Shown: positions 44,293 through 55,975 of the stretch, piece after piece
How the letters are laid out: the number at the start of each line of letters is the position of its first letter
Numbering within the stretch: the stretch's first letter is position 1
Assembly (NCBI GenBank): GCA_015178975.1
Contig: WHVD01000014.1
Coordinates: 124,001 to 188,000 of the forward strand
Direction: 5' to 3'
DNA from: Hysterangium stoloniferum
Taxonomy: Eukaryota; Basidiomycota; Agaricomycetes; Hysterangiales; Hysterangiaceae
Length of the DNA: 64,000 bases
The notes under the pieces: model-generated
What the model was told of the DNA's origin: nothing
The model's database searches: none
What the model saw: only the letters and a program-made list of their open reading frames with translations
Program-made: the position numbers and the translations under genes

Positions 44293-44652
44293 CGTAGTGC
44301 GGCAAGGTGATGAAGTGGAAGGTAGATGGAAGAGCTGTAGATAGGTGAAGGACGTGGTATGAAAGATAAAGAAAATTTATGCGATTTTACGTGTACTTTT
44401 TATATATATATTAAATTGAAACTCCGCTCGGTTGGTCTTTAAATGAGGTTCAGTAATTGTGGCCGGGTTTTGAATAAAATATTTCCACCGTCAACGAGGG
44501 GTTGTCCCAACCGATCGGAAGGAGAGTAAAAATGAAAGAGAATAGATGCCAATGAGACGGCTCACTGAACGGCTGAAATGTTTCTGGAAGGAAGTTACGA
44601 AAGAAATGGAATAATTGATAGAATAGATGCTTCCTCGAGCGCATATATGTCG

Positions 44653-47600
44653 TTAGATTTTGAACAGCGCCTTGTATGCCCTCAGAAGTGCCGGAGTGTT
44701 TCTGAGGTTAGTACTGTTTAGCCACGAATCCTCCTCAGGTCCATAACCTTTCCAGCGTACCCTAAATAGCAGGCGATTTTGCTGTTTTCTGTGCCCAATG
44801 ATAGCTTCGACCTCATATTCTTCATGATCCGGTTTCAACTCTCTTAGGTTCTCAAGTTGGGGTCTTGGACCGAGATTGGGAGGAGAGGGTTGATATTTTC
44901 GGAGATGGTCCCGGTTAATGACTGGATGCATCGGATACTCTGAGGGGATCTTAAGCCTAAATACTTGAGGGTTCAGTTTCTCGAGCACCTCAAACGGTCC
45001 AATCCGTCTTTGTATTAGTTTCTTCCCAGTTCCCTTGACTTCCACCAGTTCGAGGGAGTGGGGGTTTACCAATACGAGGTCTCCCTCGGAGATATCTTCT
45101 ACAGGTCTTTGCTTCTTGGTATACGCTCGTGCTTGAATCTCCTGAGCTCGAGCGATCGAATCTCGCGCCATCTGCCAATGATTTTCTAGTTCGAGAATCC
45201 ATTGATCAGCCATAGGGCTATCTGATAGTTCTCTAGGAACTAGGGGTTCATCACCTCCTAGAACTCGAGACATTCCTCTCGGGAGATATCCCATTAATGA
45301 GAAGGCCGGAGCGTAGTTCGTGGAACTGTGAACGGTTGAGTTGTACGTGTGGACAACCACTTCAATCCATTGGGACCAGCTCTCCTTAGCAGAAGCACAA
45401 TAGGCTCGAAGCATCTGTTCTATGGTCGCATTCATATTCTCCGTTTGTCCATCCGTCTGGGGATGATGAGCTGAAGATACCGCGAGGGTAGTACCATAAA
45501 TCTTACAGACTTCCCGCCAGAACCTGCAGGTCCATCTCTTGTCCCGATCACAGATTATTCGAAGGGGCAGTCCGAAGGGGCTGGCCACTTGTTTGACAAA
45601 TATTCGTCCGAATCCTTCAGCTGTAAGGTTCGAGAAAGTAGGTATGGTAATAGTGAAACGCGTCAATTTATCAACGGCGACAAAGACTGCAGAATAAGAA
45701 TCCTTCCCTGAGTCGGGTAGTCCTGTGATTAAGTCCATAAAAATTACTTCAAAAGGCCTAAAAGGTACGTCGGCAGGTCTGAGGGCTCCTTGACGACCGG
45801 TGCGATCAACTTTGGTTTTTTGGCAAATGTCGCAGGTATGTGCGTACGACAAGCAATCTTGTAGCATTTTTGGCCAAAAGAACCGGTCTTTCATCAGGTT
45901 GAAGAACCGTTGCCCTCTGGCGTGCGCTCCCTCAAAAGGGTTATCATGTACCAACCTTAAGATAGAGTTAGTCATGGTACTGGGCACACAGACTCGACTT
46001 TTCCAGTCCGAGTCACGAAAGTACAGGAGTCTGTTTGCTCCCACAAAGTAGTGAGAAGGAGTAACCACCGCATTGGGTGAAGGGGTATCTAGAGCGTAGA
46101 GATTCCTGAAAACAGGATCTTTCGCGTATCCCTCTAGAAATTTATTTATGTATCCCTCCTCGATACTGATTAACAACTGAGGATGACGCAATGCGAAGTT
46201 CGACTCGTCTTCCTGATCGTTTCTTACTGCGTTATGGGAATCCCATTCTGACTGTCGGACCTTTTGAGTCGCTCTGAAAGGTTCCATAGAATCGTGTATG
46301 GTAGAGAAGACCGCCTTCTTAGCAGGTTCGTCCTTCCATAGATTTTCCTCAGTACTCTTGTCCAAAGAGGTTGAGGTGATAGCTTGTAAATCATCTCTAA
46401 TGGGGCTCACAAAAGCTGGTACTCGAGGGAGTCTGGACAGTGGGTCCACGTTGCTGTGAACTCTTCCTGCTCGGTGTAAGATCTCGAGACCTGGAAATGC
46501 AGCGTATATCGCCCCCATGCGGCTAGTCGACGATTAGTGTTCTCGTATGATCTAGCCCATTGCAGAGCTGCATGGTCCGTAATGAGTATAACATGTTCAC
46601 CTTCAATGAAGGGTTGAAAATGAACTAGTCCTTCCTTTGCTGCTAACGCTTCCCGTTCAGTAGCGGAATAGTTACGTTCAGCGTTTTTCAGCGTGCAACT
46701 CCAGTATGCAATGACTCGCTCAACGGTAACCTCGGTCTCCTCGAAAGTGGATCCCCATGAGTCTGACCACTCAATCTCGGGCTGTTTGGTTTTATACCGA
46801 TGAACAAAGGATGGCATGTCCTGCGCACAGTCGAAAGCCAGTTTGGCTTGGGCGTGGATCTTAGTGTCTATTAAGTCTCCTAAAGCCATTTTCTGGACTT
46901 GTTGGAGACAACAGCCTAAGGCAAAATCCGAAGCGTCCGTATATAGCTGATAGGGCATCCCGCTTACTGGATGTCCCAGCACTGGTGCTGATCCTAGCGC
47001 GGCTTTAACATCCTCAAAAGCTCTGACATGTTCAGCGGTCCACGCCCAGGGTGTTCCCTTCTTCAGGAGTGAGAATAAAGGAGACACCAGCCAAGAATAG
47101 AATGGTATGTATGCCGAAAAATAAAGGACCATCCCAAGGAACCGTTGCAGTTCAGAAACCTTAGTAGGTGGGGCCAGTTCCAATATAGCGCGAGCTTTCT
47201 CTTGATGAGTCGAGAAACCCAACCTGGATACCTTATGACCCAACAACAAGATCAAATTATATCCGATAAAACATTTCTTGGGGGAGAGAGTGATGCCGGC
47301 CGAAGCAATAGCGCCGAGCACCTGATTTAGGTGAAGCAGATGATCGTCCCAATTTTTAGAGAATATTACTATGTCGTCGATGTAAACCAAACAAAAGATC
47401 CATAAATAGGGTGCTAAAACTGTTTGCATAATGCGCTGAAACGTGGAGGGACTGTTTCTAAGCCCGAACGGCATCCTTTTAAATTGCCACAGCCCTCTGT
47501 GAGATCTGAAGGCTGTTTTGGGCTTATCATCCTCTAACATTTCTAATTGAGTAAATCCAGCTAACGCGTCGAAAGAAGATAGGACGTTTGACCCCGACAA

Positions 47601-47948
47601 CGCTTGCATGATCTCCAATTGACGTGGTAAAGGAAATTTGTCTGGAACAGTAAGATGATTGAGTTTCCGGTAATTGATAACCACTCGTGGTTTACCATTG
47701 CGGTAAACTACGAAAGCCAGTGCCCCCCATGGACTTTTAGATGGCTCGATGACACCCTGTTCAAACCAGGTATCCATTTGCTCGTCTATAACTCTCCGAT
47801 TGGCAGGGGAAGAGGGGAACATAGGCATGGAAATGGGCTGGGCGCCCTCTTTCAAAGGGATAGGGACTCTGCATTCCACTTGCCCTAAACGTCCATCGAC
47901 TCCGAAAGCCTTAACCTTCTCAGGGGAAAGATCCGCTCCCGTGTCCAT
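44653..47948 (-). CDS. Chromovirus 3 protease-pol region (fossil, broken)
   Basis: Reverse transcriptase (LVYIDDIVIFSKNWDDH), RNase H (YTDASDFALGCC), integrase HHCC and core, and the C-terminal chromodomain (LFRVRWKGYGPEEDSWLNS) are present in order. The region reads the same as chromovirus 2 wherever that element survives. Broken, few breaks. Confidence 0.85.
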
Positions 47949-48050
47949 TCTAACTTTAACGCGTTCAGGTGAATCGGGATTTCCTACATGACCGAAAACA
48001 TGGAGTGCTGCAACGCCTATGCTAGAGTAGCCACTGGGGGGATCCCGTTT

Positions 48051-51000
48051 TCAATAAAGGATTGTAATATCCTCCTTCATCAATCTACTGGGACGAGGGT
48101 ATTGGATTCTAGGCCTCCTACTTTCCTTGCGCAGGGACAGGCTTACATTCCTGTGTTCGCTTCGACAAGGAATATGTTTTGAGGAGGAATCCACGGCTGG
48201 ATCGCTATCACCATCCTCCGAATCTGAGTCATCATACAGTAGTAAGTCGGGGAGGTTTCCAGGATCAAACGGGAATGTGTCAATGTCAGCTCCAGGTAAA
48301 CAGAGCGAGTCCGAGTTGATTTGCTCGTCATAATTCTGAATCTGACAGTAGTTCTCGGTCAGGCCTTCAAGGTCCTGCCAGTGTGCGTTCAACCGATCTC
48401 CCTTTTCGAAAAAATCTGCAGCGAGTATGGATACGTAGACCTCAGACGAAAGAGTTTCGCCGGTCATTCGATCTCCTTCTCTTACTGAGTCATCTCTGAC
48501 TTGGGGTGTATAAATGGGAACAATGGTCAATTCGTCATCAGAGTTATTTACTTGTCCTTGTATAGATAGTCCATGAACCGCTTCATATAACCTTTGCTCC
48601 TCAGCTTCCTCCGACATATCCTGTGCAGAGCATTTGTTGATAGAGACATAATGAGACATTTTGCCAGCTTGAGGGCAGTCTATCTTAAAATGCTCCGGAC
48701 TTCCACATATCCAACATTCCTTGGTGGGTTTGATCGAACTCCTCTTGTTACTCCTCTCGAAGAACATTTTTCCGTGACGCTTTCCCTGTTTTGGATCAGC
48801 GACGTCCGGAACGGTCCTTCTCGTCGAGCCTCTCTCGTTAGTGAAACTAACGAGAATATGGTTAGGTGAAGAGGAGTCGCCGGTGACTCTAAAATCCAAT
48901 TCTTGACCCTCCGATAACATTACGCGCGGTTTCTGGAACCTGTAACGTTCCCGGTGTGTTTTGGACCCAAGCGTTAATCAGAGCTTCTTGCAGGTTATTA
49001 GCATAAGTCTGTAAACTCATGATATCATCGATGGGTTGTCCTTGAAGAAGGTAGAGCCATTCCGTAGGCAGCGTGAGAATGAGTCTGCATGTCTCATCCC
49101 CTCTGTCCTGGTGGAACCCGTACAGGAAACGATAAAGTTTAACTCTCCATTGGATATAGTGGACGGGTGTCTCACGATCGTGACCAGCCTGTCGAAATTT
49201 CATAGCTTCCCATTCTAAGGCTAAGGATTCACGCCAATGAGTTCCAAGCAATCCTTCGACGATACCCCAAAGAAACGACCCATGAGATTGACTGAATTCA
49301 GTACGATGCTCACGGTCTAAGGTGCTCCACCAGACCTTAGCGTGCCCCGTGAGTCGTCTTTGGCAGAGCAACTCCTAAGATCGCACTCATAGAGTCTGAT
49401 ATCTCCGCGAGACTCATGATGTCCATGATATAGTCCAGGGCCTCGGATTGTGCTCCGTCGTATTCAGGGAGATCAGACCATTTGATCTTAAGGTCGTTGG
49501 TGTTAAGAGTGACCTTCTTGTCCTTAGGTAAGTCATCAATAAGCGCACTAGCTCGAGACCGCATCAGAGTTCGAAAAGGGGTATTAGGCACTCCATTGTG
49601 GCGCTCCCCACGTCCTGAGTTCCCTCCCCGGTCTGAAGTATTCGAACTCCCGGATGAATCGCTAGGGGGTCCTCCTGATGGCAAGAAAGGGTTTGAAGCG
49701 ATCGGTAGAGAATGGCAGGGACCGTCTGGATTAAGCGATCCTCAACCAGCAACTGGGCCAGCTATGCCCTCAGTGAATGCTGTGGAGAAGGACGGTCGAC
49801 CCTTGTTGGCGACTGATCGGTTTCTGAGAGTGGTCACTTCATTCCTGAAGTTAGGGCTGTTGGAGACTCTCTCAAATGCGACGCGAGAGTGGTGATCTCC
49901 CTGGAGAGACGTTAGGCCCGGTTCCATCGCGATTTGTCTCTCGATCTCCGTCGCGTTCAGAAGTCGACACGGCTGGGGTTGATGGAAGGGAGCGCAGACC
50001 TCAATCCTCTTCTCCTGAAGGCATTCTATCACCTGCGTCCTCAAGTCCAGTGGAAAATCCTCCAATATTACGGGACGGTTGAGAGAATGCAGAAAACGAG
50101 TATCAGGGGACCCATTTAAGTTGCGAATGAACGAATTGGTCGTGGAGATAGGCAAATCAGGGACCTGGATTGAGTCGTTATAGGGGAGGAGTACCTCTAA
50201 AACCATCTTATCAAGTCTTCTTTGGTTTCGCTTCAACCGACCCCTTAAAGTGAGGTATGCCAGCGATAGATTTGGTGTGACTCCATTGAGAGACTCCTCC
50301 AACATACGGATGTACATGTACTGGTAGTCAACCTTAGGCACAACATGATCTCCGCTAAGCAGGACATGCAGGATCTGCAACACATCATCATGCGTACGAA
50401 GTGCTTCAAGGAACAGAGAAAACACCTCCCGCTTGAGAATTCTTCTTCCTCCTTCCATAGTGGTCGTCACCTCGTTCGACCATTTAGGAATCGATTGGGT
50501 CAAATCCTCAAGGTTCCCTGGTCACGTGAATAAATCCCGTGCCGATAAAATCACTTGATAACACCCTAACCAGACTGCTACAGTCTCCGGTAAAATAGGG
50601 TAATCTGTACTGTACTCCTCCACAAAGGGGGTAACCTGATCCTCGGGGATTCGATCAGTGTAGTACATATCCCATTTGTAGTCGATGGGCTGGGTGTAAA
50701 CCATATGACCTCTGAGGAACTGCTTAAGGATGACCTGTCTCGGAGGGAATCTGAGAACAGGTGTGGGTGCTCGATTAGGCTCAACGTTAGCTCCAGGGGT
50801 GTCCAACTGCTTGAGTGATGAGCGTTCCTCAGGTGGATTGGGGGGGATGTTCGTTGACGATCCAGCTACTACTCCGGGGGAATCCTCTGGAGGAGCTGAT
50901 CCTTGAGGAAGCTGGGGAATGTTCGTAGACGATCCAGCTACTACTCCAGGGGAATCCTCCAGAGGAGCTGATCCTTGAAAAGTCGACGAAGACTTCCTCA

Positions 51001-51103
51001 GGGTGACGTTACGGGGTGGTTCTAGGTTAGAAGATTTTTGACGAAGCATGGAGCTACTCGGCGTTGATGAAGGCCTAGGTGTTTGATTCTTGCCCGTAGT
51101 CAT
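48051..51103 (-). CDS. Chromovirus 3 gag region (fossil, broken)
   Basis: It starts MTTGKNQTPRPSS next to the 5' LTR and includes the capsid-like part (HAKVWWSTLDREHRTEFSQS) and the zinc knuckle CWICGSPEHFKIDC. Several breaks, the same ones as in chromovirus 2. A few residue differences from chromovirus 2 cluster near the N-terminus. Confidence 0.85.
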
Positions 51104-51179
51104 TCGCGTGTTCAGGTCTTAGTAGTCAAATAATAAGTTTTTCCTCGTAGGAAAAGAACGGTCCGGCCCGGATCACCAC

Positions 51180-51819
51180 TGTGAAGAGTCGTTAGATTCC
51201 TACCGCTCAATATACGAAGAATAGTGTTTATTCAACTACTATTAGAAAGTATTGACCGTTCAGTACAATACTGTAGATTGCTAGACTGACAGTACTAGCA
51301 AGGAGACATGCTACACGTCACAAGAGCAACTGTACAGTTGCTCTTGATGGCTAGAATGAGAGAACAAAGAGTTGACCTTTATGGTGCAACTCGTAGCTAA
51401 ATGTAAATAGATAATCAACGAGAAGCCGAATATCTGAAGTAAAGAGATAATAGCGCGAGTCGATTATAGCGTCGATGAGCGCAAAGACTTTAGAGTGGAA
51501 CTCGACCTTTGCGGTTCGAGTCCAAAGTATGTCAGGAGACTAGAGAATGCTACCCTTATAGGTAGCTTAGATGTTACCCTTGACACCTCTCGCTATTCGA
51601 CATCTGCGTCGTTTACGAGGTGGTGTCTGCTGGGTAAAAAGATGTCTGAGATTTAGCGCCGAGAGCACCCATAGATATACACAAGACTTCGAACTAAGAA
51701 ATACGGGTATGCTCGAAAGATATAGAGAGTTAGGGAAAAAGAGTAAGAACTAAATTATAAAATACTATAATATATGTATTATTCCACAGTCCAATCATGA
51801 TATATGCATACCCTTCACA
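51180..51819 (-). repeat. 5' LTR of chromovirus 3
   Basis: 640 bp, TGTGAAGAGT...CCTTCACA on the plus strand, full length. It is the reference for recognising the split LTR at 33462-36167 and the fragment at 42104-42336. Confidence 0.95.
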
Positions 51820-52182
51820 GTAAGTGGCATTCCAGGGCTTTTCAAGGTAGTTTTAAGATCCAAAGTCCTTGCTGCAAGCCAGGTCAACCTTACCAAAAAT
51901 TTCCTTAAATTCTGCTTAAACAATTTTCAAGTGCATTCAAGGTATATAAGGACAGAAATCATTTTCCTGATGCACTAGGGCTAATTTGCTTATAAATAAC
52001 TGTCAAGGCTCGAAAAGAATTCAAACTCCGACATTGAATTTCACTGTGTGGGTGCCATGCACTGCTGTGAGGGGTGCCGCAAATATACATTTTGGCTTCA
52101 AACTAAAACATAGCGATATTTTGAATGGTAATACTCAAAATACCATTTTAAATGACATATGCTCTTAGAAAAAGGACTATTT
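51820..52182. other. No gene seen
   Basis: Unassigned spacer between the chromovirus LTR and the tRNA-ended element. Confidence 0.4.
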
Positions 52183-52203
52183 GTTAAAAGTCTAGAAAAT
52201 GAA

Positions 52204-52275
52204 TGGCCAGACTGGGGATTGAACCCAGGGCTTCTGCATATATAGCAGGGGTGTTAACCATTACACCACCTGACC
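52204..52275 (-). tRNA. tRNA-like sequence in the left inverted repeat (probably a pseudo-tRNA)
   Basis: On the minus strand: acceptor 5' half GGTCAGG pairs with 3' half TCTGGCC; D arm GTGT...ACAC around AATGGTTA; T arm CTGGG-TTCAATC-CCCAG; 72 nt. The anticodon arm CCTGC-TATATAT-GCAGA has a weak outer pair and an A where U33 is expected. The nominal anticodon is therefore TAT (Ile), but this is doubtful. The A and B box promoter elements (TGGTGTAATGG, GGTTCAATCCC) look good. Confidence 0.5.
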
Positions 52276-52647
52276 CTGGGAAGCACTGCTAGCATTACCC
52301 AATCTAACACTATTCACAATTTTAAACATCCAAACCCAGTCTTAAAGTAAATTAACAGGGCCCCAATGAACAGATTGATATATTATGAAGAATATATACA
52401 AAACTATGTCTATTTTTTTATGTTAGGTAAATGTGTCTTTGAAGGCATTTTGAGGTGTTCATGGCAGTTGTGGCAGTCAGACACCCTGCATGGCACTTAC
52501 CCATGGCCCCTCTTTTGAAAACAGGCCCAGAAAGATGGTCTGCCCATTTAGCACTGCACATGTGTAGTCTCCAAGCATTAAAATAGACAACCCCTCAAGA
52601 AAATGGTAGACTATGTTAGATTGAGTAATGCTAGCCATGTTTCCCAG

Positions 52648-52719
52648 GGTCAGGTGGTGTAATGGTTAACACCCCTGCTATATATGCAGAAGCCCTGGGT
52701 TCAATCCCCAGTCTGGCCA
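52648..52719 (+). tRNA. tRNA-like sequence in the right inverted repeat (probably a pseudo-tRNA)
   Basis: The inverse copy of 52204-52275, with the same arms and the same odd anticodon loop. The stems are kept without visible change in both copies, which suggests recent duplication or selection on the inverted repeats. Confidence 0.5.
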
Positions 52720-52749
52720 TTCATTTTCTACACTTTTAACAGACTATAC

Positions 52750-53491
52750 ATGACCTCCACTTCCAACTCACCTTTCCCAATATCCCTCGACACTAGAGAA
52801 GTTTCATGTCCTTCGACATACTACAAATTTGTCCGCCAGCTCCTTCCTTTTCGCAAGGATGTCCACGTCGTATCTTTATCGGTCTGTTTAAGGAGAAAAA
52901 TAAAAGGGGGAACATGAATTTGTTGTTGCAGCTGTTTCACCACTAGGATCCGAGTCACACCAATTATTGGTCTTCCTAGTCGTAAAGCGCGTTCCTCACG
53001 CAGCATCTGTCGTTGATGTCCATCGAACAATTCCCTCTCCCAATCATCATGTCGAGGCGAGACACACTATTTTCGCTTTTGATTACCGCAGTCTTTATCC
53101 ATTCTTTCAAACAAGGTCTGCCCAGCTTTTGCAGTATGTCAGCTTCAATACAGCATCCTCCGGCAGCCACTTCCTCACTCTTGACGTTTTGCGCATCGTT
53201 GCTTCTGTATCGGTGTACAAGAAGAATTATTCCCTCACCGGGACCTCTTGTTACGGGTTTGCAGGAATGGTGATGGCGACGATAAAGGGATGTCGCTTCC
53301 CTGTGATGCATATAAGTGGCAGCACTGAGGCTGCTGGGCGGTACTGGGGCAGGAACACTTTCATTCGTAATCCAGACGAGATACGTAATCTCATTCAAAT
53401 ATACGAAATTAAGAGGAGCGAAGATATCGTTTTTCTTGAATCCACCTTAGGTGGAAGGAGCCTGGCTCAGACTATGTTGGCGATGTGGTGA
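52750..53491 (+). pseudogene. SCYWFAG-family copy B (broken, intronless type)
   Basis: The N-terminal part, MTSTSNSPFPISLDTREVSC...LLPFRKDVHVVS, matches gene F. Compared with F, single bases are missing at about 52880 (TCTTTATC for TCTTTTATC) and about 52907 (one A fewer before the G-run), so the frame is lost before EHEFVV. From about 52917 to the stop the frame is open and well conserved (FLVVKRVPHAA...; LRIVASVSVYKKNYSLTGTSCYGFAG). The Trp of SCYWFAG is Gly here. It lies directly downstream of the tRNA-ended element. It is recently broken, or the changes mark a very young pseudogene. It has no intron. Confidence 0.7.
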
Positions 53492-54362
53492 GCAAAATTG
53501 GATCCATCTAAGTTTTTTCTGAAAAGAAATTTGCGTCCCTTAGAGACTCAACGTAGATCGGAATGAATCATGTATATATCAAATAAGGACAAAATTCTGA
53601 TATCCAGCCACAACTGTATACTTACTGTATTTATCTTAAAGTGGCATTTTTGTATACCTTACACTAGCAATTTCTATTGTGCTTTAATAGCGGTTTCTCC
53701 TGCTCTGCAAACTAAAATTTAAAGCTGACCTCATGTCGTTTGATTTAGTTTTGAGAAATCCCTGTAAAGAATTATCCAACTTGTCATGAATGTTTGTAGT
53801 ACAAAATACATGTGACAAGACCATGTGAGCGGAGTAAAGGCTGGAAAATATAGATCAGAACAAGGTAGTGATTAAGGACTATACCTTTATTATCTCCACC
53901 GAGTCAGGCGGTAGATGGACAAGCGGGTAGATCAGATGAATTAGCCGCGGCTAGCCCCATGGCGGCAGGATACGAGTCGTCCGAGTTTGGCAAAAATCTG
54001 TAATAACAGAGCTTGAAACCCCCTCTTGGCGATATAATAAGAAAAGTGAGCAAACTATTTGAATTTCGAACGGATTGGAATCAAATGAAATATGGAGATA
54101 TTCATTACTGTTAACGCCAAATGGATTATGAGTCAGTCATTGAGGGAAATTTGACACAGCCCGCAGAACCACAACCAGGTATTTTTATTTTGGAGAGGAA
54201 AAGACTATTATCGGTATAGGTCCCACCCCCGCAATAAAAATAATGTTCCGGTGTAATCCCCGATTTTTCGAAATATTTCTTTCTCCGATAGTCTTACTTT
54301 TCAACCTTGAATATTAAGCGAGAGCGGAAACTTCATGGAGACATTATGCCACCAATGAAAAC
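53492..54362. other. No gene seen; 3' flank shared with gene F
   Basis: 53640-53740 (ACACTAGCAATTTCTATTGTG...; CTGCAAACTAAAATTTAAAGCTGACCTCA) parallels 63880-63960 downstream of gene F, so B and F were duplicated with their 3' flanks. Confidence 0.5.
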
Positions 54363-54881
54363 TTGGGCCCCGTTTACGTTATGAACTCGGTGCTTGTTCC
54401 TGTTTTCATGGCGCGGGGCCATGAAAGCATGCCAATAGGTAACATGGGCGAATACTTGCGTAGCATTATCGACCAACAAAGCACAGTATTAGAACAAGGT
54501 ACACGTAGATGTAAGAAAGATCAGCAGATGCAGGCAAGGAGAACACAGCCTAAAATCGAGGTATCCCGGACGCACTGTAAGCCTGGCCACCTTACCACCA
54601 CCACTCCCTTTGTTCGACTACTCAAGCATTCCTTGTGCCACCACTCAATTAACCTTGACCATTGTTCTCCCATTGACCATTGTTCTCCTTTTCCTGCCAC
54701 ATCTTCCTTGTCTTCAGACACCTTTTGTTACCACAATCTTATTGTTCCAAGCAGATATATTAGTATACATTCCACAGTGATAAGAGGGAATCTTTTCGAC
54801 CATACAATCCTTTCCCACCCTTCCCTAGGGAGCCTCACATTCATCTTGTATCATACTGCTACTAAAATAAAGAAAACTTAG
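54363..54881 (+). CDS. Unsupported ORF, 172 codons
   Basis: This frame is open (MGPVYVMNSVLVPVFMARGH...) but has no recognisable domain, no paralogue in the window and a low-complexity second half. A possible donor (GTACACGTAG near 54498) would end the coding part early. The TTGTTCTCC/TTGTTACC words at 54660-54730 resemble those at 56500-56600. Probably not a gene. Confidence 0.15.
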   Translation: MGPVYVMNSVLVPVFMARGHESMPIGNMGEYLRSIIDQQSTVLEQGTRRCKKDQQMQARRTQPKIEVSRTHCKPGHLTTTTPFVRLLKHSLCHHSINLDHCSPIDHCSPFPATSSLSSDTFCYHNLIVPSRYISIHSTVIRGNLFDHTILSHPSLGSLTFILYHTATKIKKT

Positions 54882-55449
54882 TCCTGTCCGTGTTGACCGA
54901 GTGAGGCTGATAACGACAGCCTTTCACGCACCTTCTTATTGAGCTCGGTAGTTAACCGACACTGATGAACGCATATTCGAGAATATAGCTCATAAATGGT
55001 TTTCTCTACAGGCTGCGTTACCTACCGGCATGTGGAAAGGAGACGCTCAGGGTGTGAGCGGGATTGGCACGTTGATATGAATCTGGTTGGTATGTGCCTA
55101 TGGACATGGGTTGTGGAAGAAGAAGAGCGAGTCGGTTATCGAAGAAAACGGTTGCAGCTACAATGAATACTAAAAGTGGGATTAGTTGTTAAATTTTCGG
55201 TGGTGCTGTTCCTAGACCGTATAACTTTCCGTTTGTCTGAGTAGGTGACAGTTAACTCGTTATAAAAGGATGAGGACTATGGTACAAGTCTCATCTATAT
55301 ATATACCCTAGTAACCCGTTTACTAATATCCCCGTATGGCTCGAGTCCTTGCCGCTCGTTTACCGAATTCCCAAAAGTTAACACCCCGACCCGTGAAGCC
55401 CACAAAAAAACAAGTGGCAAAATCATGTGATATCTAGTTGGCACCGGCC
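54882..55449. repeat. No gene; repeated flank pieces
   Basis: CCTAGACCGTATAACTTTC at 55211 recurs at 21811. The CCTAGTAACCCG...ATCCCCGTATGGCTCGAG region at 55305-55345 recurs in altered form at 59470-59520 (CCTAGTCACCCG...ATCCCCGGATGGTCTCGA). These are remnants of duplicated gene flanks. Confidence 0.5.
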
Positions 55450-55513
55450 TTACATAAAGTAAACTCTGACTCGAAGGTGAGTTACTCCGAAGGTCGGAGT
55501 TTACTTTATGTAA
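55450..55513. repeat. 21-bp inverted repeat (hairpin)
   Basis: TTACATAAAGTAAACTCTGA(C) at 55450-55470 and its inverse at 55493-55513 differ at one base, with a 22-base loop. Long for chance in this composition; it could be a tiny MITE relic or a terminator-like structure of a lost gene. Confidence 0.75.
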
Positions 55514-55895
55514 CGTTGGCTTAGTGATTCCTAACACCAGTGAGTTGGTGAATTATGTAAATCGCTCGTATGTGCAATATTTATCACGGTATCGATTTTA
55601 TCTATGGCCGTCTGAAAATATGTAATGAGACAGGTCAATGTTGCAGTCATGAGCGCTGACTCTAATCATTTACTTTTCATTTTGGATACATTTCCCACAC
55701 CTTCATTACTTGTATGCCGACGTGGAAAATTTTAATTTGAAATACTATCAAAGTTGCCAATAATATTTAACAAACTGTTTAGCCCCAAGGGATTCAATCT
55801 CCTCATGGTTGGTTAGGCCGCCCTTACTTTCAAATTCGCTGCACATGTTTACACCATACATGTAGTAACTGGTTAGGAAGCGACAGAATTTATAC

Positions 55896-55975
55896 ATGAC
55901 TTCCCAATATCCCTTGATACCCGGAAATTTCGGTCTTCCGACATACTACAAATGCGTCGGTCAGCTTTATTTCCC
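55896..55975 (+). pseudogene. SCYWFAG-family remnant C (N-terminal end only)
   Basis: ATGACTTCCCAATATCCCTT then GATACCCGGAAATTTCGGTC and CCGACATACTACAAATGCGT align with the start of genes B and F (ISLDTREVSC.PTYYK). The similarity fades after about 80 bases. Confidence 0.5.

Larger units (their letters stand above)
42104..51819 (-). mobile_element. Chromovirus 3: Ty3/Gypsy element, minus strand, 3' LTR truncated (fossil)
   Basis: A complete 5' LTR (51180-51819) leads leftward into gag, protease, pol with chromodomain (end near 44653), a third ORF (42362-44292), a polypurine tract, and only the innermost 233 bp of the 3' LTR (42104-42336). The sequence from 45245 to 51819 is an inverted, nearly identical copy of chromovirus 2. 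It is broken, with several breaks in gag-pol; the third ORF is largely open. No matching target duplication is found (right flank GTAAG). Confidence 0.9.
52183..52740. mobile_element. 558-bp element with 126-bp terminal inverted repeats that carry tRNA-like sequences
   Basis: The left end, GTTAAAAGTCTAGAAAATGA, is the near-perfect inverse of the right end (52615-52740), and the match runs 126 bp with few changes. Each inverted repeat includes a tRNA-like cloverleaf sequence, so the two face opposite ways. The 300-bp middle has no coding capacity. No clean target duplication is seen; GACTAT occurs close to both outer edges (52175-52180 and 52742-52747), which could be a worn 9-bp duplication. 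It ends nine bases before the ATG of copy B. It could be a MITE that captured a tRNA gene, or two inverted tRNA-derived SINE-like units. Confidence 0.7.

Noticed and set aside
52204-52719. Two ordinary host tRNA genes for Ile(TAT)
   Set aside because: The similarity extends far outside the tRNA into 126-bp inverted repeats and the anticodon loop lacks U33; a tRNA-derived mobile end is more likely.
54363-54881. 172-codon ORF as a gene
   Set aside because: No domain, no paralogue, low-complexity second half; listed only at low confidence.
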